Positions 13,801-25,800 of a stretch of 64,000 nt of DNA are shown one piece after another. The DNA comes from Mytilisepta virgata (lineage: Eukaryota; Mollusca; Bivalvia; Mytilida; Mytilidae), in assembly GCA_028015205.1 (NCBI GenBank), contig CM051511.1:36076001-36140000 (forward strand). Reading direction: 5' to 3'. The translations under genes were made by a program, and so were the position numbers. Numbering within the stretch: position 1 is the first letter of the stretch; every line of letters starts with the position of its first letter. The notes under the pieces are model-generated. The model ran no database searches. It saw only the letters and a list, made by a program, of their open reading frames with translations, and was not told the DNA's origin.

Positions 13801-16800
13801 ACATATCAATTTCTTGCTATTGTGCAATACTGTGCAATTGAAAATTTCTTCAAATATTTGTCACATAATAGGTTTCTGACACAGAATAACTGAAATAAAG
13901 AACTTAGAATTGGTCATATGATTTGAATTTATATTAAATTTTTTGCTTCTTGTGCAATAAAATATGCTGTGGAGAATTGCCCCCCCCCCCCCCACCCAAA
14001 AAAAAAAAATTTACCCCTTTTTTAGCTTTAATTTTGGACCCCGATTTGGACCAACTTGAAAACTGGGCCCATAATTAAAAAACTAAGTACATGTTTAGAT
14101 TCAGCATATCAAAGAACCCAAAGAATTCAATTTTTGTTAAAATCAAACTAAGTTTAATTTTGGACCCTTTGGACCTTAATGTAGACCAATTTGAAAACGG
14201 GACCCAAAAATTAAGAATGTAAATGCACGGTTAGATTCGGCATATCAAAGAACCCCAATAGTTCAATTTTCGATGAAATCAAACAAAGTTTAATTTTGGA
14301 CCCCGATTTGGACCAACTTGAAAACTGGGCCCATAATAAAAAAAAATTAAGTACATGTTTAGATTCAGCATATCAAAGAACCCCAAGAATTCAATTTTTG
14401 TTAAAATCAAACTAAGTTTAATTTTGGACCCTTTGGACCTTAATGTAGACCAATTTGAAAACGGGACCAAAAATTAAGAATCTAAATGCACGGTTAGATT
14501 CGGCATATCAAAGAACCCCAATAGTTCAATTTTCGATGAAATCAAACAAAGTTTAATTTTGGACCCGTTTGGCCCCTAATTCCTAAACTGTTGGGACCAA
14601 AACTCCAAAAATCAATCCCAACCTTCCTTTTGTGGCCATAAACCTTGTGTTTAAATTTCATAGATTTCTATTTACTTATACTAAAGTTATTGTGCAAAAA
14701 CCAAGAAAAATGCTTATTTGGGCCCTTTTTTAGCCCCTAATTCCTAAACTGTTGGGACCAAAACTTCCAAAAACAATCCCAACCTTCCTTTTGTGGTCAT
14801 AAACCTTGTGTTAAAATTTCATAGATTTCTATTTACTTATACTAGAGTTATTGTGCGAAAACCAAGAAAAATGCTTATTGGGCCCCTTTTTGGCCCCTGA
14901 TTCTTAAACAGTTGGGACCAAAACTCCCAAAATCAATCCCAACCTTCCTTTTGTGGTCATAAACCTTGTGTTTAAATTTCATAGATTTCTATTAACTTAT
15001 ACTAAAGTTATAGTGCGAAAACCAAATGTCTTCGGACGACGACGCTGACGACGACGCCAACGTCATACCAATTTTGCGGTCGTATAATGACTGGAAAAAA
15101 CATAAAAGCACTATAAATATACAATACATAGTCATTGTCGGAAATAATAATAAAATTTATTTGGGCGAGCTTTAGAAACATGAGAAAAGGCAAGCTTTAG
15201 TGAGCCTTTTCCCCATGTTTCGCAGCGAGCCTAAATTAATTATATATTTTTCGACAATGACTTTGTATTGTCTTTATCCTGCAATCCCCTTTAGATGCGT
15301 AAAATGCCTTAAACTTACGTTTGAAGTTGAAATTCAACTCTAGTGAAAATGCGGGAAACGCCACAACGTCATCTGGTACATTCGCTACGCTCCTCGCACT
15401 CTTCATGTAAGCAAGCACCAGTAGACTTTATTAGGTCATTGACCTAATACAACTAAAGTTTATTCTACCCCTTTTATTAGACTGGAAATGGTTTGATTGC
15501 AGGATAAATTCCACTAATTCTCTTATGAATTGATATATTTTTATATGACCGCAAAATTTTTGCGGTCGTATATTGGTATGACGTTGGCGTCGTCGTCGTC
15601 ATTGTCGTTTGATTTGTCGGGATTGATTTTGGGAGTTTTGGTCCCAACAGTTTAAGAATTGGGGGCCAAAAAAGGGCCCAATAAGCATTTTTCTTGGTTT
15701 TTGCACAATAACTCTAGTATAAGTAAATAGAAATCTATGAAATTTTAACACAAGGTTTATGACCACAAAAGGAAGGTTGGGATTGTTTTTGGGAGTTTTG
15801 GTCCCAACAGTTTAGGAATTAGGGGCTAAAAAAGGGCCCAAATAAGCATTTTTTTTGGTTTTTGCACAATAACTTTAGTATAAGTAAATAGAAATCTATG
15901 AAATTTAAACACAAGGTTTATGACCACAACAGGAAGGTTTGGATTGATTTTTGGAGTTTTGGTCCCAACAGTTTAGGAATTAGGGGCCAAAAGGGTCCAA
16001 AATTAAACTTTGTTTGATTTCATTGAAAATTGACCTATTGGGGTTCTTTGATATGCCGAATCTAACCGTGCATTTAGATTCTTAATTTTTGGTCCCGTTT
16101 TCAAATTGGTCTACATTAAGGTCCAAAGAGTCCAAAATTAAACTTAGTTTGATTTTAACAAAAATTGAATTCTTTGGGTTCTTTTATATGCTGAATCTAA
16201 ACATGTACTTAGTTTTTTTATTATGGGCCCAGTTTTCAAGTTGGTCCAAATCGGGGTCCAAAATTAAACTTTGTTTGATTTCATCGAAAATTGAACTATT
16301 GGGGTTCTTTGATATGCCGAATCTAACCATGCATTTACATTCTTAATTTTTGGTCCCGTTTTCAAATTGGTCTACATTAAGGTCCAAAGGGTCCAAAATT
16401 AAACTTTGTTTGATTTTAACAAAAATTGAATTCTTGGGGTTCTTTGATATGCTGAATCTAAACATGTACTTAGTTTTTTTTATTATGGGCCCAGTTTTCA
16501 AGTTGGTCCAAATCGGGGTCCAAAATTAAAGGTAAAAAAGGGGTAAATTATTTTTTTTTTTTGGGGGGGGGGGCAATTCTCCACAGCATATTGTATTGCA
16601 CAAGAAGCAAAAAATTGAATATAAATTCAAATCATATGACCAATTCTAAGTTCTTTGATTTCAGTTATTCTGTGTCAGAAACCTATTATGTGTCAAATAT
16701 TTGAAGAAATTTTCAATTGCACAGTATTGTGCAATAGCAAGAAATTGATATGTGTGCCCTGTTATCAAAACTTTATTATTAACAAATTTCATTGGAAATT

Positions 16801-19800
16801 TGCCAATATAAAATTTGCTGATGAAGCTTTTTTGTTTATCTCATCTAAACTGCTTTTAAATTATGTATATTTAAAATTTGCCATCCATGACTATGATGTC
16901 ATTTTCTATTTTAATATGTTATGGTGTATTTAAATGGGCTGTTATGGTTGCAAAGTATAAAGAAATGGGGGGGGGGGGGGGTTGAAAACAAAATTTAGGG
17001 GGGGGTAAATGAGAAATTGGGGAGGGGGCAATTTTTTTCTCATTTCATATTTCATAACAGGGATGAAAGTTTTCCGCGGATCTGCGCATTTCCGCTTTTT
17101 CTGATGCCGATTTGGTCATTTTTGAGATACGTGTAAATCCGTTGAGAAAATTTTAGAGGGGGGGGGGGGGGGGGGGGTGATGTCTTAATTTCACCCTTAC
17201 TTGGTGATTCCTAGTGTTGTTTGTTTTTATTTCGGTCATCATATCGCTCAGAGAAAAGATCAGTAAAATCGGTCTGATTATTTGGGTGATTGGTGACGGT
17301 TTTCTTGTGTTTCAGCGATTGAAAAGTAAACAATGAACTGGTTCCGTGTATGCACATACTGTTAGTAGGTAAATCATGTATCGTAAACCAGTATGAACTC
17401 AGTGAACTGGTTACTTAATTATTGTGTTGCCAATGCGGTCCTCAACCCTCAACAGTTGACATTCGGTATCAGTTCATTGCATACGTGATCGACCTTGACA
17501 AAGAAAAGTCTGAAGATCGATATTAAAAGTTTTGAAGAGCGAAAATTATGTTTGCCTTAACTATAGATGTCTGTAAAGAGTATTAGTAATCCATTTTTTA
17601 TGTAAAATAAAGTGATGAGGTACTTAAGTAAAAGATAAAGTTTCTTAAAATTCATGAAATTGTCCTCAAATTGTTTTCAAAATATCAAAATGCATGGTAT
17701 GGAAAATGATGAAACACTATGTTCAGGACATGTCAGAAACAAGCCTAAAATCTTCAAATCAGAGGACTGGACCCTGCTGGGGGCTTAGGCAGCCCCCAAA
17801 CCCCCGGCCTTACATTTTCCTCTTTTTTCATCAAACATCACTTTCATCCCTGTTCATGAATTAAAAAGAAAATTTCAAAATTTTTTTAGCAAAAAAGGGG
17901 GGGGGGGGGTTACAATAAATTTTATTGTTTTTTGTTTTTTTTGGGAGGGGGGGGTCAATGTGCAATTTCATAGTGTATTGCACAAAAGCTAAAAAAAGGG
18001 GTAAATTATTATTTTTTTTGGGGGGGGGTCAATTCTCCAAAGCATATTGTATTGCACAAGAAGCAAAAAATTGAATATAAATTGAAATCATATGACCAAT
18101 TCTAAGTTCTTTGATTTCAGTTATTCTGTGTCAGAAACCTATTATGTGTCAAATATTTCAAGAAATTTTCAATTGTACAGTATTGTGCAATAGCAAGAAA
18201 TCTTCAATTGCACAGTATTGCGCAATAGCAAGAAATTGATATGTGTGCCCAATTTTAAATTGGTTATTTCTGATTTATATATAAAAACAAATAATACTGA
18301 TATGGTTTGAATAGGTAAATTAAAAATTTTTAAGTTCTTAGACAACATTCATTCTATGTCAGAAACCTATGATGTGTCAAATATTTATTCACAATCCAAA
18401 TTCAGTATTGTATCAAGCTTGAATGTTGTGTTCATAATTGCCCCAACTATTCAGGGTTCGACATCTGCGGTCGTATCTAGCTGCGCCCAGCGGAGCATTT
18501 TATTAAAGGTTGGAATGATTTATTTGTCCTGAAATTTCATGCAAGTGCCATTATTCGGAGACCAATGAAATCCAAGCTTAAACACTCCGAAGCTTCTTTG
18601 GGCATCTTTAAATGATTATTTTATTTAATCTGGTAGCGGTGACCTAAATCTACATCGTTCTTGTTTCATTGTAAATCATTCTTTAACAAAATAGTGAGTT
18701 GCATGTACTGAATGATTGTAACAAAGTTTTGCATGATGATAGTGTATTTGAGAAACTGTTGCAGCTATAACAATCTTGATATTCAAAATCACACAAGTGG
18801 CCTATTTGATTTAACAAATAATAGTAAAAGAAAGCATTTTGATGATTTTATCTTCTTAAAACACTTTTCAATAATCTATTCTAAAATGGGTCTTATATTT
18901 TGTGTTTTAATGTCAACTTTCTTCATCTATTGAATTTAGGTACATGTAATAGTATCCTGTTTTTTAGTTGTTTTAATCTGGACACTTTCTAGTGTAGTAC
19001 ATACAAGTCTGTTCTTTATGTTGAATAAAGTTGTTTCATAGTCTACAAAGCTTAGCACAATTTTTTATTTAATTGATTTTTTGTTATTATTCATAAATTC
19101 AAATGCTCCGTGTTGAGCATTGTGCTTTAGAAAATTTCTTGGATAAATCCTTAAATTCTTTTAGGAAAGTTAAAAGTTTACATCTTCAAATTAGAGTTTC
19201 CTCTTCTCGGAGAATAAAAAATGGGACTACAAAATTTTGTGTTTAATTTTATATTTAGAATAAATTGATAGACAATATATGGTAATACATGTATATTCTT
19301 CCCAATAACCACTGTTTACATACTTCTTTTGTATTTGTCAGATGTATCTCCAGGAACCACTATTGGTTTAGATCTGAGGACCATGTTATTTATTGGTGGC
19401 ACTGACCCTGATATAAAACTGCCACAAAACTTAGCAATCAGTAATGGAATGGCAGGATGTGTGGCAGAGGTAGGTGGCTACTTAGGCCATGAAAAAAATT
19501 CTCTAAAGGTTCTCAGGCCAATTTTGAAAAAAATGGATGAGAAAGGGAGGCTTTTTTCCTCTTTTTTTTTAAATTGACTTGTCAAATATGTGATTTGTTC
19601 TGTTCTGTATCATTCCTGGTAGGCTGTATAACCTTCTAAATCAAACTGATTTAAAATGAGTGACATGTTGCTATCCCCTGTCTCAATTGTTGAAATCCCA
19701 ATTCAATTTACTCAGTGCTCCAGCTTACCCGGTATTATTCATTTAATCCCTTGGAATCTTTTTATGAAAATTGTCTCAGTTGTTCAGTTGTCATAATCTG

Positions 19801-22800
19801 TTTTGTCACAGCAGGTTCAATCGTCCGTTTTTATTTATTTGTTTTGTCCCCCTAATCAAACTTCATTGCAGGTCTTTGTCCATATCAATAACTTCTTAAA
19901 AAGCAAGGGGAAAATTCAGACAGAACGTTTGTGGATCAAGATTAATAGTAAAGTATTATGATATTATTGAATCCTATTCTATAGGTAAAAATTAATTCCA
20001 AGCCAATAGACTTGATTGGAACGGCCGTGGAGACTTACGATGTACAGGACTGTGGAGAAAGGAATATTTGTAACCGTCGGCCATGTTTGAATGGAGGAAC
20101 TTGTGAAAGGTTATCTTCTCTTGAATATAGATGTCTCTGTCCAACCAAGTTTACTGGTAAATTTATTTTTTATATATATTTTAGCATTGCATGTTCATAA
20201 TTCATTTATATTATGAATTAATGCTGTTTTCATTTTTGTTGAGCCTTCGACTTTTGTCGAAAAAGCGAGACATAGCGATCCTACATTCCGTCGTCGTCGG
20301 CGGCGGCGGCGTCCACAAATATTCACCCTGTGGTTAAAGTTTTTGAAATTTTAATAACTTTCTTAAACTATCCTGGATTTCTACCAAACTTGGACAGAGG
20401 CTTGTTTATGATCATAAGATAGTATCCAGAAGGAAATTTTGTAAAAAAAAAATTCCAGTTTTTCCGTATTTTACTTATAAATGGACTTAGTTTTTCTGCC
20501 AGGAAACATTACATTCACTCTGTGGTTAAAGTTTTTAAAATTTTAATAACTTTCTTAAAATATCCTGGATTTGTACCAAACTTGGACAGAAGCTTGTTTA
20601 TGATCATAAGATAGTATCCAGAAGTAAATTTTGTAAAATAAAAATTCCAGTTTTTCTGTATATTACTTATAAATGGACTTAGTTTTTCTGCCAGGAAACA
20701 TTACATTCATTCTGTGGTTAAAGTTTTCAAAATTTTAATAACTTTCTTAAACTATCCTGGATTTGTACCAAACTTGGACAGAAGCTTGTTTATGATCATA
20801 ATATAGTATCCAGAAGTAAATTTAGTAAAAAAAAAAAAAATTTTTCCGTATTTTACTTATAAATGGACTTAGTTTTTCTGCCAGGAAACATTACATTCAC
20901 TCTGTGGTTAAAGTTTTTAAAATTTTAATAACTTTCTTAAACTATCCAGGAATTTTACCAAATTTGGACAGAAACTTGTTTATGATATAAAGATTGTATC
21001 CAGGAGAAAATTTTGTAAAATATTTATTTCTGTTTTTCAGTTTTTTACGTATAAATGGACTTAACATTGCATTCTATTATGTGCATTCACCTATCACACT
21101 GAAAATATAGACAACATCAAAAGTAGGCGAGACACTGGGTTCCGCGGAACCCTTACGAATTTTTATGGTACCAGATGTGCAAGGGTTTATTTGAGAATTA
21201 AACAGTTTTCATGTTACATATACATGTATCTTCACATTTGGCAAAGGGTGGGGGGGGGGTTATTTAATTACATTATGCATCAAGGTTGTTTATTAATTTT
21301 GGATTAAATTTATCAAAAGTAAATCTATCGGCAAAAGAATACCTTAGCCAAAAAGCAGTAGGAAGAGAAATTAAAATTGAATTCCAACAACAAGTCAAGC
21401 TCATGAAAAAGGAAAAAAACAAACAAATGCCAGGAGGCTACACCTACGACAAAAAGAATAAAAACAATCAGCATGCAGTAAAGATTAAATTGTGCAGTTT
21501 TTACCTACAATTACAGGTTTTCCAAATAGTGATGCAGCTTCTTGTTAAAGAATTAATTTGTTTTTCAATGTTTTTTTCAGGAAATAATTGTGAGACACAG
21601 ATAAATGTATGTTTGACAAAGAAGCCTTGTCAGAACAACGCCCCTTGTAGTATCACAGATGACGGATACAGATGTGACTGTCCATTAGGTTATATTGGAG
21701 TGCATTGTGAAGGCAGTAAGTACTTATTAAACCCAGTGTCATATGCTATTTTGACTCCATGGGATATTGACCCTGTGGTCACAATACAACATGGGTCAAA
21801 ATATAATATGGTACTTATATTCTCTTCATAGAATTTGGAACCTCATCATGGAAGCTCCTGTTGAATCCCATTTTTATCCACAAAAATTGGAGGTCAGTTT
21901 TCCATAATGGGTTCAATACCAATGTGGGTCAAAGTACCATATGATGCCAGGTACCTGAATTCTTTATATATGATCCGAATTACCTTAATCCAAATTGTTG
22001 GAAAAAAAAACCCCAAAAATACCAAAACATTGTGAGCACTACTACCAAACGGGCCTTGACAGTTCAGGAAAAATCCTTAAGGAAGCTGAAACCCTAGTTT
22101 TAACAGGATTTAAAACTTTATTAACTGAAAATCTTTTAAAATGAAAATGGCAAGTTTTTCAGTTGCTTTAGGTTGCCTTTTCTTTTTATTTGTTTTTTTA
22201 TGAAAAACGACTACCTTTTGCAACAATGAGGTAATAAACTTCTTGATATAAAAGTAATTTGTTTTGTAATATTTCTCATTTATATTCTACTTTGGCCAAA
22301 TAAAAGTAAAATTGCATTTTTCTTAAAACCCAACCACCTTAATGTGGATTTTTTACATTAAACTGGGTGTTTTAACAAGGAATTTGAAAGTTTTGAAAAA
22401 ATACTAACAAAATGCCTACCAAATTAATTTTTGAGAACATTTTAAGACATATAAGTTTGGTTTTTATTTTGGCCTAATTATTTTATTTCATAACTTTTTT
22501 TTTACAGCCACCCCACTGGGAGAAAAGTTGAGTGTTTCCGGAAATGGATTTTTGGAATTTGACAAATCCTTCTTAAGCCAGACTCAGAAAAAACAAATAG
22601 TAAAATTCACAGTTAGAACTACTGTACCCAATGGACTCATTTTCTACCAGGGTCAGGCCACAACGTTCGGACAAAGCCAACAGACTAAAGATTATGTGTC
22701 GGTAGGCCTTAAAGATGGATTCGTTGAATACAAGTATGTTCTTCATATTCTAAATTTTGTTTCTGTTTGTTCAAAATTTTATGTTTATACTAATATCTGA

Positions 22801-25800
22801 AGATTTTAAATTGAAAAAAAATTAGACATTCGTAAGGATATGTCATTGTACACCTTAAAGATGAATTTACAAAATAAAGTTTCATTTATGTGGTATATAT
22901 CTTTTTTTTCAATTCGGAGATCAGAAGTTATCTTCATTTTGTTTTTATATTTATTTTATTATATCACATATGTACATTCATGTTACAACAAAGACAATAG
23001 GGGCCTCGATGGCCGAGTAGTCTAGGTAGTTCGTCATGACTACTAATGATCACTAGCCTGTCAACGCTGAGGTTGTGAGTTCGAATCTCACCTGTGGCGG
23101 GGTGTGTTCAACCCCGATCTAAATTGACAAGGATTGCCAATTTTCCTACCAAAGGTTGTGGTTTTCTCCAGGTACTCCTGCTTCCTCGCAAAATAGCCAA
23201 ATGTGCTGAAAACGGCATAAAACAGCAACTAAACAAACAAAACAAACAAACACAATATAACAATACAATACTAATAATCATACCGTAGCAATCAGTATTA
23301 TAGATGAAGTCTTAAAAGCTTTTTATATATAAATATTTGTATTTCAATCCCCCACCTGTACCCCACTAACAAATTTTTAGGGTTAGGTTGCTAAGCAACC
23401 AAAACCCTTATGCCGTCGGTCGTTTGGTTAGACAATGAAGGAAACTTTGGAAATCTGGTGTTTTGTGGAAAAAGTTGGACCAGAAGTTTTTGAAACTATG
23501 TTTTTATGAGTAAATATGCAAGCTTATCTAGGATTGAAGCTTAAGCAAGGCTAGTTAAGCAGCTTTTTATCTCGATTTTGAGATGACACATGCGCAAAGA
23601 AACCTCCATATTTTTCGAATTACGACTATGTTTATATTGGAATATCATATAAGAAAATAAACATTCCGCGGTAAAATAGTCCTAATATTTGTTGTTGCTG
23701 GTGCAGTTGTTTTTTAATAGAAATGTAACTGAAACACACCGAGAAGTGTAATTGTCCAGTTATTTAATAAAAGATGTGTGTTTTATTGACGATTTCCTTT
23801 TTGTTTTGAAAGCCGTGTAAAGTATTCGCACCTTTTAAAGTGTACAATGCTATCGGCGTAAGGATTTTGAATGTTTACATTTGCACGGATATTTTGGGAA
23901 GGATTACAATCAGGTTTATTTTCAAAAGATTTCAAAGGTAAGTTCCATTTTTGTTGTGAACGTGATTGTTAACTTATACAGAACATATTTTGCACATTAT
24001 TTGCTTATTCTTCTTGTAATTCTGATGGTATTTTGTGTATTTGATTAACCTTTTGACCTGATCATCGTGACTTCATTTTGTCAAACCTGTTGGTCAGTGA
24101 TAGAATTGCATACAGGTTATTTGAAATGCCGACAACTTGCACATTAAGATTGAAAAACACTGTGTTTATCATTAATTTAGAAAACGGTATTATCGAAGGT
24201 ATAATGGGTTTATTTTAATTGAAAGCTTGAATGTTTACGTTCTTTTTGTGTATTTGATTAACCTTTTGACCTGATCATCGTGACTTCATTTTGTCAAACC
24301 TGTTGGTCAGTGATAGAATTGCATACAGGTTATTTGAAATTCCGACAACTTGCACATTAAGATTGAAAAACACTGTGTTTATCATTAATTTAGAAAACTG
24401 TATTATCGAAGGTATAATGGGTTTATTTTAATTGAAAGCTTGAATGTTTACGTTCTGATCTACCTGCACATGCGCAATGTAGTGTAAATAGAAATGACCC
24501 CCTTCTACAATTGTCCAAACTTTGTCTTTTTATATAACCTTAATAACTTGAAGACCTTTGATTTCTGTTTATTTTAATTCATCAAATCATTATTATGCGT
24601 TTGACTTTTTAAAAAAATTCAATTTAGAGTGATAATTCAAGAAGCGTTAGCCGACTCGTGCTTTCTTTGATTGATTAGTGCATATTTATGTACAGACATG
24701 CGCAGTAAAGTTGAGTAGTAGAACCTTCAGCTCAGATACACTGTGTTGCGAAAATATACGTTTTAAAAAATCACTGTATATTTTGAAACCAAAGCAATAC
24801 ATATGCTGTCAATTTAAAAAAAAATCAGTCACCTACCCACAGGAACATTATTATATAATAGACACTTTTTCCACAGAGCTCGTTAACTTTCATAATTGAT
24901 ATATTTCCTTGTAAATAATACTGTTAATAAAAAGAATTCAATACCAAAACCTATTTTGCAATACATTGTACAAACAAAAAGCATTGAAATAATCATCAGC
25001 AATGTTTGTACAAATAAAAGTCAAATGCTAGCAACCTAACCCTACCAGTGCTATGCACTTTGATTGAATTTATATTGTAAGTATTGTAAATGGATTTTGA
25101 GAAAGGAACAGAAGAAAAAATTCAAATTTATGTTGAAGTACATGTATATTATACACTACAGCTGACTTGAGATTATGACATCCCCCTTTTCCTGATGTTA
25201 CTATTGGTTATTATAAAACAGAGGTTTCCAGGAAGTTGTCTTCATGATCAGAATGTTTTATCATCATGCTCCCTGTGATTTTTTTTTCAGTTTTGAGTTA
25301 GGAAGTGGTCCAGCCGTGTTACGATCCTTAGAGAAAATCAACGATGGTTATGGTCATACGATAGAGGTCACAAGGTAACGTTTTACCGCTATCACTATCC
25401 AGCATTCCTAAAACATTATTCTGACTTACATGTAGCTTAAAGAATTGTCAGCACCGTTTCATATTTTATTCCTTGTTTTCTTCACTATAAAACAAACTTG
25501 TCCAAAACTTTTCTCATAGACACTGTGTACAACTAGTAATGTCAGAAAGACATTATTGTACAGTAGAGTCCCCCTAATTGGATACATTTTTGTCAGAATA
25601 AATGATGCAATTAACAAGAGTATGCTTGGGTGATGGACATTTGCACCATTTTATTAAAACTTTTTGAATTAAATTTATCAAATTTTATAACAGTTTTTCA
25701 TCTTTATTGCCTTTGGTTTTTTAGTGTTTTTGAAACTTTGGCAAGTTTTAACATGGAGTTTAAGATTTTTTTTACAAAGAAGGGAATAAAAATCTGATAT

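Larger units (their letters stand above)
12821..18502. repeat. Giant 5.7-kb inverted repeat in perlecan intron
   Basis: The left arm (12821-15086) and right arm (about 15543-18502) are reverse complements over essentially their whole length. TAAAATGCTCCGCTGGGCGC at 12821 is mirrored by its complement ending at 18502. Each arm carries ATACGACCGCA-type ends at both its outer and inner limits, so each may be one TIR element. Arms hold poly-C or poly-G tracts, two units of about 262 bp (GGACCCCGATTTGGACC) and three units of about 160 bp (CCCCTAATTCCTAAACTG). The 0.46-kb centre holds another dispersed repeat. Confidence 0.85.

Noticed and set aside
16655..16933. 92-codon open frame in the palindrome right arm
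   Set aside because: The mirrored left arm carries a different-length, diverged version (13621-13827, minus strand), and the peptide matches no family. It is repeat sequence without evidence of coding.
20241..21157. CRISPR-like array
   Set aside because: The units are contiguous 180-192-bp tandem copies without unique spacers, in an animal intron.
21286..21831. 181-codon open frame as an independent gene
   Set aside because: Only 21581-21715 has EGF motifs and splice borders. The upstream part is Lys/Gln-rich chance reading through intron, and the downstream part passes the donor.
23000..23100. Functional tRNA gene
   Set aside because: The A and B boxes are good, but the region continues into a shared non-tRNA body and tail, and three copies with the same body exist. 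It is a SINE head.
23378..23395. Interstitial telomere repeat
   Set aside because: Only one and a half TTAGGG-like units, and they form the inverted end of a TIR element.
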